Assembly: GCA_900556255.1 (NCBI GenBank)
Contig: USNZ01000002.1
Location: 1-23,529 of the forward strand
Source of the DNA: an uncultured Oscillospiraceae bacterium
Lineage (GTDB): Bacteria; Bacillota; Clostridia; Oscillospirales; Ruminococcaceae
DNA: 23,529 bases
Direction: 5' to 3'
The notes beneath the pieces are model-generated. The model saw only the letters and a list, made by a program, of their open reading frames with translations. It was not told the origin of the DNA and searched no databases. Below, one piece after another: positions 1 to 8,806 of this stretch. Each line of letters begins with the position of its first letter. The first letter of the stretch is position 1. The position numbers were made by a program, and so were the translations under genes.

Positions 1-36
1 TCTGCCGCACCTCGCTCGCCGTATCGGCACTTAGAA

Positions 37-2019
37 TTATGCGGTATTGCCTTTATAGTTCCACCACGTGCCGCACACGCCTTCCAACACGCTGCCGCAA
101 GCCCAGGGCATCAGCGCAAACCATGTGCTGGCAAGACTGCCGTCGGGGTAGGTCTGCACCAGCAGGCCCTCGCAGTGGCAGAACCGCTCGGACATCCAGC
201 CCGCGCGGCCGTAGTCGTACTCGCGGTCAAAGGTGTTGAAGGTCTGCAGCGACCAGCCCACCGTATCCTTTAAACGGGATTCAATATAGGCATCGGGGCG
301 GCGGCGCAGATAGTAGAACATCTCGTCGGCAACTGTGCAGGACATGGGGTGAATGTGCGGGTTGGCCACCGAAGTGATGCTGCCGCCGCAGCTCGACCAG
401 CCGAGGCGGGACAGCGGCGGGACCTGTACGGGCACATTGTAGCAGAATTTAAAGCTGTACTCATAGCACAGTGCGTCCCGCAGGTGGTCGAGATAGACGG
501 CCTTGCCCGTCAACTCGTGCAGCAGCCGCGCGACGCGGATGTAGGCCAGCACACCCTCGCTGTCCACGGCTTTGCTGGTATCCGGCGGGCCGCCGTAACA
601 CTCAGCACGACGGATAAAGGCGTCATAGTAGTGTACCTCGCTGCGCTCCATGGCGGGCAGGTCGGCGGTGTCGCCCGTCAGCTGCATCAGCGCAGCCTCA
701 GCGGCCAAGCACCAGGCGCTGCCCAGGGAATCGTATTCCAACCCTGCGCCCGTTTGCTCCGACAGGGTAAACGGGTACTCGCCGTCGCCGTTGCGTGCCG
801 CCGCCAGCCGTGGCACCACGCCCTGCACAAAGGCGAGCCAGTCGGGGTGGTCGATGCCGCGGGCAGCTTCGAGCCGATAGGCTTTTAGGATATAATAAAG
901 CGTCTGTCCGACCAGATAGCCGGAATGCCCGCCCGTGTACATGCCGTCGAACCACCAGCCCCGACAGCTCCAGCCGTTTTCGGCGTCCCAGGTCTCGTTG
1001 GGCAGGCCGCAGCGCGGGTCCAAAGAGTTCTGCACAATATTGTCGATGCAGGCAAGGGCCGCAGCGCGGATCGTCTTATCCCCCAGGCGGTGCGCCGCCT
1101 GCAGGCAGGGCACGGCGGCGGACAGGCCGTTGGTCCAGCTGATGGAGAAGATCTTGTTCTGCTCATAGCTGCCGTCCGAGCGCTCTTTGGTGATGCCGAC
1201 ATAGTTTTTATCGTCGGGCAGCCAAGCGTCGCGGGTAACGGCCCCGGCCAGCAGCTCTGCCGCGTGGGAGGGGGTCGTGCCGGGGCGCGGCGGCGTGTGC
1301 CACAGCCCATAGACGGCCTCCAGCGCCGCGTACAGCGTGCGCTCGCCATCCACTGCGACAAAATCATAGAGGTACAGCGGGAAGGCAACGCTCTCCCCCG
1401 CCGCCAGCGTCAAGCAGTTTTCACCCATCGGGGCGCGGGGCTTGATGTTGTGGGACTGCACAAACAGCCAGGGCGCGTTTTCGTACCCCAGCGTGTAGCC
1501 GACACTGCCCGTGTTCAGTGAGCAGGTAAAGCCTGCAAACTGTGCGAACGTTCCCGCCCTGCCGGGCTGCCAGGGTTGCAGCACGCCGTTTTGGCGCACG
1601 AAATATGGCGCAGCCGAGAGCCCATACCACCGTCCGCCGTCCAGCAGGAAGGCTGCGGGGTGGCTGAGGCGATCAGCGCGGACCATCCACCAAGGCGATG
1701 CAGGAAACTCCGGTGTACCTGCCCGCAGCCTTGGGTAGCGGTTGTCAACGCGGATCGGGGCCTCGCCGCGATTGCGGCCGTAGAGGAATCCGGGCAAGAA
1801 AAAACGCGGTGCATCGTAAGCAACGCAGAGTTCCAGCTTAACAACGCCGCGCCATGGGGCGGCGGCGTTGTTGGTCAGCGTCACCTGCCAGACCGCCGGA
1901 TCGGCCAAAGTCGAAACGCCGTGGTCATAGGCAAAGTCCAGCGTCAGCGGCGTTTCAGCCAGCGGGCGGTAGTCCTCATCGTCCGCCGACCGGGCCGTGC
2001 AGACAAATTGCATCATCAT
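37..2019 (-). CDS. Unassigned toroid-like carbohydrate-active protein (660 aa)
   Basis: I do not recognise the family with certainty. The first ~300 residues look like a beta-rich domain with many aromatic residues. The second half is helical with repeated W, Y and H residues (for example WTNGLSAAVPCLQ and GWWFDGMYTGGHSGY), as in (alpha/alpha)6-toroid glycosidases. No signal peptide is visible, so the protein is probably cytoplasmic and acts on imported oligosaccharide. The start is the first of three consecutive ATG codons, at 2019, chosen because AGGAG lies six bases upstream. The open frame continues upstream but overlaps the GH8 gene and has no homology-like character. It is the second gene of a leftward pair, 32 bases after the GH8 remnant, and opposite a xylan operon. 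A role in xylan side-chain or oligosaccharide processing is inferred from context only. Confidence 0.72.
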   Translation of the reverse strand: MMMQFVCTARSADDEDYRPLAETPLTLDFAYDHGVSTLADPAVWQVTLTNNAAAPWRGVVKLELCVAYDAPRFFLPGFLYGRNRGEAPIRVDNRYPRLRAGTPEFPASPWWMVRADRLSHPAAFLLDGGRWYGLSAAPYFVRQNGVLQPWQPGRAGTFAQFAGFTCSLNTGSVGYTLGYENAPWLFVQSHNIKPRAPMGENCLTLAAGESVAFPLYLYDFVAVDGERTLYAALEAVYGLWHTPPRPGTTPSHAAELLAGAVTRDAWLPDDKNYVGITKERSDGSYEQNKIFSISWTNGLSAAVPCLQAAHRLGDKTIRAAALACIDNIVQNSLDPRCGLPNETWDAENGWSCRGWWFDGMYTGGHSGYLVGQTLYYILKAYRLEAARGIDHPDWLAFVQGVVPRLAAARNGDGEYPFTLSEQTGAGLEYDSLGSAWCLAAEAALMQLTGDTADLPAMERSEVHYYDAFIRRAECYGGPPDTSKAVDSEGVLAYIRVARLLHELTGKAVYLDHLRDALCYEYSFKFCYNVPVQVPPLSRLGWSSCGGSITSVANPHIHPMSCTVADEMFYYLRRRPDAYIESRLKDTVGWSLQTFNTFDREYDYGRAGWMSERFCHCEGLLVQTYPDGSLASTWFALMPWACGSVLEGVCGTWWNYKGNTA

Positions 2020-2051
2020 AGGATTCTCCTTTTTTACTATATCAGAACGCC

Positions 2052-2486
2052 TTACAGCGGCCAAATGCGGTATCGGCCGCTGAGGGCCAGCAGGGCAAAG
2101 AAGTACAGGCAGTTGTCGTAATAGCGGCGTGGGCCATCCCGCAGGGGCGTGTTCCAGAAACGGCGCACGCAAACCTCGGCGTTGGGGCCGTCCTGCATGT
2201 ACATATAGTGCATGACCCAACTCCATAGTGCGTCAAATTCGGCCTTGTGATCAGTCTGTACGCAGAGCATCATGCCGTAGCTCATGCCCTCGGTACGGAC
2301 GTCGTGGTTGCCCGTGTCCTCGATGTAGGCAAGACCCGGCCCGGTGGGGTGGTAGAAGCGGTGGGCCTCGTCCCCATAAAAAATGGTATGAAACGTATTT
2401 TCAATGCGTGCGTCGATCTCCGCCTGCGCATAGCCCAGCTCCGCAAAAACGTTGCGATAGTGTGTGGGCAGGGTAACTGCTGCCAT
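2052..2486 (-). pseudogene. GH8 reducing-end exo-oligoxylanase (Rex-like) with internal deletion
   Basis: The 144-residue frame starts like Rex, the GH8 enzyme that removes xylose from the reducing end of xylo-oligosaccharides. It has YRNVFAELGY, DTGNHDVRTEGMSYGMM and the W-x-MHYMYM segment. After residue ~98 it jumps straight to what looks like the family's extreme C-terminus, FWNTPL, RYYDNCLYFF and LALSGRYRIW. Family members are about 370-390 residues, so roughly 230-250 residues are missing in frame. Glu66 in TEGMSYG corresponds to the general acid of Bacillus halodurans Rex (Glu70). The other catalytic carboxylates (Asp128 and Asp263 there) fall in the lost part. The protein is therefore probably inactive. 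The start at 2486 has an AAAGGGG ribosome binding site and a good promoter upstream (2520-2548), so it is likely still expressed. Confidence 0.8.
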
Positions 2487-2519
2487 AAATCGGCCCCTTT
2501 CGTTGTTCGGTTTTGGCTC

Positions 2520-2548
2520 AATATAGCAGGTTGCAGCGGCAAAATCAA
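2520..2548 (-). promoter_or_regulatory. Sigma-70 promoter of the leftward GH8 pair
   Basis: On the minus strand TTGATT (2548-2543) and TATATT (2525-2520) are separated by exactly 17 bases. They lie 34 bases upstream of the GH8 start codon. Both boxes are one or two bases from consensus. Confidence 0.6.
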
Positions 2549-2974
2549 GGGGGTACCGGGCTCGATTTTCAACAGGGCAACATAAATACAGCCCCCCTGC
2601 ATTCTACTTATAACGCAGTGTAACCGTGGAATTTAGCGCAAAAATGACGCATTTTGCAAGAAAAGCCCCGTCGTTTTCGGGACTTTCGGCTTTTGCAATG
2701 CTTATTTTGTGCTATTTTTCAGGCTGTGCAAATTTTGGCGATGCCGAACAAGCGCAGCAGGTAGGAAAAATTCGCGGCACATTATGCACCATTTATCCAT
2801 AATGATGACACGAAAGTTACAATCCGCTTCTCGAATCGCACAAAAACTGTGTTTTTCTTTCTAGCACATTGCACAAAAAACAATCAACAAGCCTGCAAAA
2901 ACAGCAGATATTGATAAGATATATAGCAAAAAATGAGAAGCATGCATTTTCGGAATGCGGTATAATAACGGCAA
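2549..2974. other. Divergent non-coding regulatory gap
   Basis: No credible gene lies between the two divergent transcription units. The stretch is more A+T-rich than the genes around it. It holds several inverted repeats. Seven-base arms CATTATG and CATAATG lie at 2780-2786 and 2798-2804. Arms AAAAGCC and GGCTTTT lie at 2661-2667 and 2688-2694, with an inner CCCG/CGGG pair. A GCATT/AATGC pair lies at 2944-2958, just before a TATAAT box. These are candidate binding sites for the pathway regulators. The CATTATG repeat is the best operator candidate because its arm centres are 18 bases apart. Confidence 0.5.
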
Positions 2975-3011
2975 ATGATATGTTTGGCCTGTGATGAGCT
3001 CACCAAACATA
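2944..3011 (+). promoter_or_regulatory. Promoter and inverted repeats of the xylan operon
   Basis: A perfect TATAAT lies at 2961-2966, but nothing resembling a -35 box sits 17 bases upstream, as expected for a promoter needing an activator such as the AraC protein encoded at 17506-18411. A 15-base inverted repeat (GCATT/AATGC, 2944-2958) abuts the -10 box. Right after the expected start point are perfect nine-base arms, TATGTTTGG (2979-2987) and CCAAACATA (3003-3011), separated by 15 bases. They could be an operator with half-sites about two helical turns apart, or a 5' mRNA hairpin. Confidence 0.55.
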
Positions 3012-4729
3012 AGACACAGACAATTCAGAAAAGAGTGAAGCAAACGGTGTTGGACAAGATCGCACCCAAGGACCCAACGGCCAAACGCCCGGGATTTTAT
3101 GTGCTGCTGGACAAGCCGGTCGGCGGCCTGCCGAGCAATGACGGCGTAGGCCGCCACCCCGTTTATATCAATGGTGACCGCCTTGTAACTTTCGCCAAGA
3201 TGGTCGGCGGCATTGACGATGAGAACATTCTGGAAATGCTCCGCACGGCCAAGGGCTTCCGCAAGCTCGTGCACAGCGTCGGCGTCAGTATCGTCGGCGA
3301 CCTGCCCGACAAGGTCGTGACCTTTACCCTCGGCTTCTCCGGGGAACTGGGCAGCAGCGGCAGCCGCAACAGCATGAAGATTACCACCGATGGCACCGAG
3401 CACATCATGGTCATGGATGAGCAGCAGTGGTCCGACAGCGACGAGACGCCGCAGGAGTTTCTGTTCGAGCTCGTCAAACCGAAGGACATCGCCACGGCCA
3501 CCGTCAAGCTCTACTTGAACGACGGCTACACAGTCCCCGAGGTTGACCCCGACCCGCCCGTGGCTTTCGATACGCCCGCCTACAGCGAGATGATCGCCCG
3601 CAGCTGCCTGAGCACCGGCAACAACATTCGTATCAAGCGTGTGTTGCAGCAGCTCCGCGATGGCAAGCCCACGACGATCGCCTTCCTGGGCGGCTCCATC
3701 ACACAGGGCGCGGGTGCGGTTCCCTCGCAGGAAATGTGCTACGCGCGCAAGACCTATGAGGCCATCTGCGAAAGGTACACACCCGACCACGGCGCACATG
3801 TCCGCTACATCAAAGCGGGCGTCGGCGGCACGCCCTGCCAGCTCGGCATTATCCGCTATGACCGCGACATCACCCGCGACGGTGCGGTGCAGCCCGATCT
3901 GATCATCGTCGAGTTCGCCGTCAACGACGAGGCAGACGAGACGAAGGGCCTGATGCACGAGAGCCTGATCCAAAAGATCTGGTCAGCCCCCAATGAGCCC
4001 GCCGTTGTGATGCTGTTCAGCGTTTTTGCCAACGACTGGAACCTGAAGGATCGCTTGGCTCCCATCGGTTGGCGGCATGAGCTGCCGATGGTCAATGTGC
4101 TGGACGCCGTCAGCCCGCAGTTCCGCGTTGGTATCGGTGAGCGCAGCGTCATCACCCGCCGCCAGTACTTCTACGATGTGTTCCATCCCTCCAACAGCGG
4201 GCACCGCATCATGCGGGACTGCCTCATGTATATGCTGGACCGGCTGGACAAGCAGCAGGAAGGGCCTGCCCCGAAAGAGCTCGCCCCCTACTACGGTTTC
4301 GACTTTGCCGAGACGAAGCTGCTGGACCGCAGTGTGAACCCCTTTGACGCGGCCATCGACCCCGGCTGCTTCACCGAGACGGACACCGACTTACAGAGCG
4401 TGCCCTTCGACTTCGAGGATGTCAACACCCCCGAGTTCCCCCACAACTGGAAGAAGGGCGCGGGCGACAAGCCGTTCACGATGGACATCACCTGCCGCAG
4501 CATCCAGCTCGTTTTTAAGGATTCGGGCAGCAAGGAGTTTGGCGCGGCAGTCGTCACGGTAGACGGCAAAGAGGTCGCGGCCTACGACCCGCGGCAGGCC
4601 GGTTGGACCCACTGCCATGCGGCCATTATCTTAAAGGAAGAAACCGCGCAGCGGCACCACATCGAAATCAAGATGCAGGAGCCGGGCACGGACAAAGTAT
4701 TCACCATTTTAGGTTTCGGCGTTCTGTAA
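2975..4729 (+). CDS. SGNH/GDSL-family carbohydrate esterase, probable acetylxylan esterase
   Basis: The protein should remove acetyl groups from imported xylo-oligosaccharides, exposing them to the xylosidase and alpha-glucuronidase encoded alongside. The SGNH blocks are clear: Ser241 in FLGGSITQG, Gly in the AGVGGT segment, Asn317 in EFAVND, and Asp401/His404 in DVFHPSNSGH. About 220 residues precede the catalytic domain, and a beta-rich module of ~120 residues follows it, possibly carbohydrate binding, which recalls multi-domain Firmicute xylan and mannan acetylesterases. I cannot assign a CE family. No signal peptide is visible. The start is doubtful. ATG 2975 lies only nine bases after the TATAAT box and inside an inverted repeat, with no ribosome binding site. 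In-frame GTG 3035, GTG 3047 or TTG 3050 may be the real start, and residues 1-25 look unlike the rest. It is first in the rightward operon, 28 bases before GH3. Confidence 0.85.
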   Translation: MICLACDELTKHKTQTIQKRVKQTVLDKIAPKDPTAKRPGFYVLLDKPVGGLPSNDGVGRHPVYINGDRLVTFAKMVGGIDDENILEMLRTAKGFRKLVHSVGVSIVGDLPDKVVTFTLGFSGELGSSGSRNSMKITTDGTEHIMVMDEQQWSDSDETPQEFLFELVKPKDIATATVKLYLNDGYTVPEVDPDPPVAFDTPAYSEMIARSCLSTGNNIRIKRVLQQLRDGKPTTIAFLGGSITQGAGAVPSQEMCYARKTYEAICERYTPDHGAHVRYIKAGVGGTPCQLGIIRYDRDITRDGAVQPDLIIVEFAVNDEADETKGLMHESLIQKIWSAPNEPAVVMLFSVFANDWNLKDRLAPIGWRHELPMVNVLDAVSPQFRVGIGERSVITRRQYFYDVFHPSNSGHRIMRDCLMYMLDRLDKQQEGPAPKELAPYYGFDFAETKLLDRSVNPFDAAIDPGCFTETDTDLQSVPFDFEDVNTPEFPHNWKKGAGDKPFTMDITCRSIQLVFKDSGSKEFGAAVVTVDGKEVAAYDPRQAGWTHCHAAIILKEETAQRHHIEIKMQEPGTDKVFTILGFGVL

Positions 4730-4757
4730 AGGACACGGAAGAACAGGAGAAAGCATT

Positions 4758-6914
4758 ATGAAGAGAACCAAGAATCCCGCTAAAGAGGCTGAGTACCGCA
4801 AGCGTGCGGCCGACCTCGTTGCGCAGATGACCCTGCACGAGAAGGTCAGCCAGATGCTGAGCTGGGCTCCCGCGATCGAGCGTCTGGGCATCCCCGCTTA
4901 CAACTGGTGGAGCGAGGGCATCCACGGTGTCGGCCGCGCGGGCACTGCTACCGTCTTCCCCCAGGCCATCGGCATGGCCGCCGCCTTTGACGAGGACATG
5001 ATGGAGCAGGTCGGCAACGCCATCGGCGTTGAGGCTCGCGGCAAGTACAATATGTGCCGCGCCCACGGCGACCGCGACATTTTCAAGGGTCTGACCGTCT
5101 GGGCCCCCAACATCAACATCTTCCGCGATCCCCGCTGGGGCCGTGGCCACGAAACTTACGGCGAGGATCCGTTCCTGACGAGCCGCCTCGGCGTCCGCTT
5201 TGTTGAGGGTATGCAGGGCGATGATCCCGATTACCTGCAGGCCGCCGCCTGCGCCAAGCATTTCGCCGTACACTCTGGCCCCGAAAGCGACCGCCACCAC
5301 TTTAACGCCATCGTCTCCAAGCAGGACCTGTGGGAGACCTACCTGCCCGCCTTCCGCGCACTGGTCAAGGAAGCCGGTGTCGAGGCCGTCATGGGTGCGT
5401 ACAACCGCACAAATGGCGAGCCCTGCTGCGGCAGCAAGACCCTGCTAAAGGATATCCTGCGTGACAAGTGGCATTTTGACGGCCACGTTACCTCCGACTG
5501 CTGGGCCATCAAGGACTTCCATACCGGCCACATGGTCACGGACGGCCCTGTGGAGTCCGTCGCACTGGCCGTCAACAACGGCTGCGACCTGAACTGCGGC
5601 GACCTTTACGTTTACCTTGAGCAGGCCGTCGCCGAGGGCAAGCTTTCCGAAGAGAAGATCGACGAGAGCCTGACCCGCCTGTATGTGACCCGCATGCGTC
5701 TGGGTATGTTTGACGCCGAGGATCAGGTTCCTTATAATAAGGTTGGCTACGACGTTGTCGACAGCGCCGAGATGAAGGCCCTGAACCTGAAAGTCGCCGA
5801 CAGCATCATGACGCTGCTGAAGAACGACGGCACGCTGCCGCTGGACAAGTCCAAGCTGCACACCGTCGGCGTCATCGGCCCCAATGCCGACAGTCGCAAG
5901 GCGCTGCTGGGCAACTATGAGGGCACTGCCTCCCGCTACACCACCGTGCTGGAGGGCATTGAAGATTACCTCGGCGACGATGTGAAAGTCCGCTACTCGC
6001 AGGGCTGCCACCTCTACGCCGACAACATCCACGGCTTGGCCGAGTCCAACGAGCTGATGAGCGAGGTCAAGGGCGTCTGCGAGGAGAGCGATGTCGTTAT
6101 CGCAGTCCTCGGTCTGGATGCCGGCCTTGAGGGTGAGGAGGGCGACCAGGGCAACCAGTTCGCCAGCGGCGACAAGCCGAACCTGAAGCTCCCCGGCCAT
6201 CAGGAGGAAGTCCTGAAAGCCTGCGTTGAGAGCGGCAAGCCTGTTGTTCTGGTTCTGCTGGGCGGCAGTGCATTGGCTGTCAACTATGCAGATGAGCACG
6301 CAAGCGCCATTCTCGAAGCCTGGTATCCCGGTGCCCGTGGCGGCGAGGCTGTGGCCCGCGCTCTGTTCGGTGAGACGAACCCGCAGGGCAAACTGCCTGT
6401 CACCTTCTACCACAGCGACCGTGACCTGCCGGAGTTTACCGACTACGCCATGAAGGGCCGCACCTACCGCTACATGGAGAAGGAAGCCCTTTACCCCTTC
6501 GGCTACGGCCTGTCCTACACGAAGTTCGGCTTCAAGAACGCTGCTGTCAGCGCGAATGAGGCGGGCTCCGACGGCCTCGATGTGACGGTGGACGTCACGA
6601 ACGAGGGTTCCGTTGCGGGCCGCGAGAGCGTGGAGGTTTACGTCAAGGCCGAGCGCGAGAACACCCCGAACGCCCAGCTGAAGGGCCTTGCTAAGGTCGA
6701 GCTGCAGCCCGGTGAGACGAAGCAGGTCAAAATTCACCTGCCGCTGGCCGCCTTCGCCCTCTGCAATGAGGAAGGCACGCCGATCGTTGAGGCAGGCAGC
6801 TACAGCGTTTACGTCGGTGCTTCCCAGCCTGATGCCCGCAGCGTAGCGCTGATGGGTCAGGCCCCCGCAAAGCTGACTGTCACCCAGTCCGCAACGCAGG
6901 CCCTTGACCTGTGA
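4758..6914 (+). CDS. GH3 beta-xylosidase (beta-glucosidase superfamily)
   Basis: A full-length (718 aa) intracellular GH3 exo-glycosidase that would release xylose from the non-reducing end of xylo-oligosaccharides. The N-terminal TIM-barrel carries YNWWSEGIHGV, typical of the xylosidase branch, plus NINIFRDPRWGRGHETYGEDP, the substrate-binding CAKHFAVHSGPE, YNRTNGEPCCGS and the nucleophile Asp247 in VTSDCWAI. The second domain has the GLEGEEGDQ segment where the acid/base Glu is found in this family. A C-terminal fibronectin-III-like domain follows (about residues 595-715). The start has AGGAG eight bases upstream. It lies between the esterase and the sugar importer in the same orientation with 28-base gaps, consistent with one transcript. 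Arabinosidase or beta-glucosidase activity cannot be excluded from sequence alone, but the GH67 neighbour favours xylosidase. Confidence 0.88.
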   Translation: MKRTKNPAKEAEYRKRAADLVAQMTLHEKVSQMLSWAPAIERLGIPAYNWWSEGIHGVGRAGTATVFPQAIGMAAAFDEDMMEQVGNAIGVEARGKYNMCRAHGDRDIFKGLTVWAPNINIFRDPRWGRGHETYGEDPFLTSRLGVRFVEGMQGDDPDYLQAAACAKHFAVHSGPESDRHHFNAIVSKQDLWETYLPAFRALVKEAGVEAVMGAYNRTNGEPCCGSKTLLKDILRDKWHFDGHVTSDCWAIKDFHTGHMVTDGPVESVALAVNNGCDLNCGDLYVYLEQAVAEGKLSEEKIDESLTRLYVTRMRLGMFDAEDQVPYNKVGYDVVDSAEMKALNLKVADSIMTLLKNDGTLPLDKSKLHTVGVIGPNADSRKALLGNYEGTASRYTTVLEGIEDYLGDDVKVRYSQGCHLYADNIHGLAESNELMSEVKGVCEESDVVIAVLGLDAGLEGEEGDQGNQFASGDKPNLKLPGHQEEVLKACVESGKPVVLVLLGGSALAVNYADEHASAILEAWYPGARGGEAVARALFGETNPQGKLPVTFYHSDRDLPEFTDYAMKGRTYRYMEKEALYPFGYGLSYTKFGFKNAAVSANEAGSDGLDVTVDVTNEGSVAGRESVEVYVKAERENTPNAQLKGLAKVELQPGETKQVKIHLPLAAFALCNEEGTPIVEAGSYSVYVGASQPDARSVALMGQAPAKLTVTQSATQALDL

Positions 6915-6942
6915 TTGATATTTAGGAAGGAGAGACAGAACC

Positions 6943-7896
6943 ATGCCCAAGACCGCACAAAAAGACGCTTCTGTGGCCACTGTCAAGAAGCAGGGTGCCG
7001 TGATGAAGCACATTAAAAAGTACTGGCAATGGTACGCAATGATGTTCATTCCCATTGTGTACTACATCGTGTTCCGCTACATCCCGATGTTCGGCAACAT
7101 CATTGCGTTCCGCCGCTACCGCGCCGGCAGCAGCATCTTCGGCGATGAATGGAGCGGCCTGAAGTACTTCAACCAGTTCATGAAGGATCAGAACTTCTGG
7201 CGTGCGTTCAAGAACACACTGCTGTTGAACTTCAAGTATCTGATCATCAGCTTCCCGCTGACGCTGATCTTCGCCCTGTTGCTGAACGAGGTCAAGAATG
7301 TTCACTTCAAGAAGATTGTGCAGACGATCTCCTACCTGCCCCACTTCATCTCGATGGTCATCGTTGCGGGCATGGTCCGCGAGATTCTGTCCACCAGCGG
7401 TCCCATCAACAACCTCATCACCAAGCTGGGCGGCGAGGCCATCACCTTCATCTCCCTGCCCGAGTGGTTCACGACGATCTTTGTTACCACGGGCGTATGG
7501 CAGGGCCTCGGCTGGGGCACCATCCTTTACTTGGCTGCCATGTCCGGCATCAACACCGAACTGTACGAGGCTGCTGAGCTGGACGGCGCAAACCGCTTCC
7601 AGCAGTGCCTGCACGTTACCATCCCCGCCATCCTGCCCACCATCTCCACCCTGTTGGTTCTGAACATCGGCAGCCTGTGCGGTTCCGCCGCTTTCGAGAA
7701 GGTCTTCCTGCTGTACACCCCCACGACCTATGAGACGGCCGACATCATCGCCACCTACGTCTACCGCATGGGCCTTGGCTCCGGCAACTACAGCTACGCA
7801 ACGGCCGTCGGCCTGTTCCAAGGTGTCATCAACCTGGTCCTGCTCACGGTTGCCAACAAGGTCTCCTCTTGGCTGACCGGCAGCGGTTTGTGGTAA
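6943..7896 (+). CDS. CUT1-type sugar ABC transporter permease, LplB-like
   Basis: One of the two membrane subunits of an importer for oligosaccharides, here most likely (glucurono)xylo-oligosaccharides. The 317-residue protein has a short polar N-terminus, then about six transmembrane segments beginning near residue 30. It carries the EAA loop that contacts the ATPase (EAAELDGANRFQQCLHVTIP). The opening WYAMMFIPIVYYIVFRYIPM and the overall layout match the LplB/YteP group found in Firmicutes polysaccharide clusters. It is preceded by a good AAGGAG site and followed 16 bases later by the second permease. No ATPase gene is present, which is usual for this transporter class because a shared MsmK-like ATPase encoded elsewhere serves several importers. 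Confidence 0.92.
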   Translation: MPKTAQKDASVATVKKQGAVMKHIKKYWQWYAMMFIPIVYYIVFRYIPMFGNIIAFRRYRAGSSIFGDEWSGLKYFNQFMKDQNFWRAFKNTLLLNFKYLIISFPLTLIFALLLNEVKNVHFKKIVQTISYLPHFISMVIVAGMVREILSTSGPINNLITKLGGEAITFISLPEWFTTIFVTTGVWQGLGWGTILYLAAMSGINTELYEAAELDGANRFQQCLHVTIPAILPTISTLLVLNIGSLCGSAAFEKVFLLYTPTTYETADIIATYVYRMGLGSGNYSYATAVGLFQGVINLVLLTVANKVSSWLTGSGLW

Positions 7897-7912
7897 TTAG
7901 GAGGATAAAATA

Positions 7913-8806
7913 ATGGCAAAAGCAACTACTATGGGCCCCATGAAGATCAAGGAATCCGCCAGTTACCGCGTGTTCAAGGTCTTTAACGCCATCATCCTGA
8001 CGCTGATCAGCGTTGCGATGCTCTACCCGTTCCTGTACTTGGTCGCCCAGTCCTTCTCCTCTACGCAGGCGATCGTTGCAGGCCAAGTCGGCCTGATCCC
8101 GAAGGACTTCAACATCTCCACATATAAATACGTCATCACCGATGGCAAGTTCATCCCCTATTACGGCAACACCATTGTGTACTCCATCATTGGCACGGTC
8201 TGCGCTCTGCTGTTCAGCGCCCTGCTGGCCTATCCCCTTTCCAAGGCGGAGCTGTACGGCGGCAAGGCCATCAACAAGTTCATCATCTTCACGATGTACT
8301 TTAGCGGCGGCATGATCCCCAACTACATTTTGATGGTTTCCTTGGGTCTGCGCGATACCGTGGCATCCTTCATCCTGCCCGGCATGATCTCCACCTACTA
8401 CGTCATCCTGATGCGTTCCTTCTTCCTCACTCTCCCCCGTGAGCTGGAAGAAGCCGGCGAGATCGACGGCCTGGACTTGTGGGGCGTGTTCTGGCGCATC
8501 GCCATCCCCCTGTCCAAGCCCATCATTGCCACCATGACACTGTTCTACGTCGTCCAGTACTGGAACGACTGGTTTGATGCTTTCCTCTACTTGGATACGA
8601 CCACGAAATGGCCCGTTGCCTACTATCTGCGCCAGCTCATCAGCAGCGCTTCCGGCACAAGTGCCGATGCAGGCGACGCCATGCAGATCGCTTCCAACAT
8701 CAAGTCCTGCGCCATGGTGCTGACGTCCGCTCCCATCATTTGCATCTACCCCTTCATCCAGAAGTATTTCGTGCAGGGCATGATGCTGGGCGGCGTTAAG
8801 GGCTAA
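7913..8806 (+). CDS. CUT1-type sugar ABC transporter permease, LplC/YtcP-like
   Basis: The partner membrane subunit (297 aa) of the importer. Six predicted membrane spans start at about residue 25 (NAIILTLISVAMLYPFLYL). The EAA motif is EEAGEIDGLDLWGVFWRIAI, followed by P. The segment FSGGMIPNYILMVSLGL and the C-terminal QKYFVQGMMLGGVKG are hallmark sequences of the LplC/YtcP branch. Its start follows an AGGAGGA ribosome binding site. It sits between the LplB-like permease and the binding protein, giving the usual permease-permease-binding protein order. Confidence 0.93.
   Translation: MAKATTMGPMKIKESASYRVFKVFNAIILTLISVAMLYPFLYLVAQSFSSTQAIVAGQVGLIPKDFNISTYKYVITDGKFIPYYGNTIVYSIIGTVCALLFSALLAYPLSKAELYGGKAINKFIIFTMYFSGGMIPNYILMVSLGLRDTVASFILPGMISTYYVILMRSFFLTLPRELEEAGEIDGLDLWGVFWRIAIPLSKPIIATMTLFYVVQYWNDWFDAFLYLDTTTKWPVAYYLRQLISSASGTSADAGDAMQIASNIKSCAMVLTSAPIICIYPFIQKYFVQGMMLGGVKG

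Noticed and set aside
2037..2226. N-terminal extension of the 660-residue protein to 2226
   Set aside because: The extension overlaps the GH8 gene in another phase, is rich in Arg and Pro, and the ATG at 2019 has a proper ribosome binding site.
5445..7055. 536-codon minus-strand frame
   Set aside because: It lies opposite the GH3 gene, which carries the catalytic motifs, and has no supporting ribosome binding site or homology.
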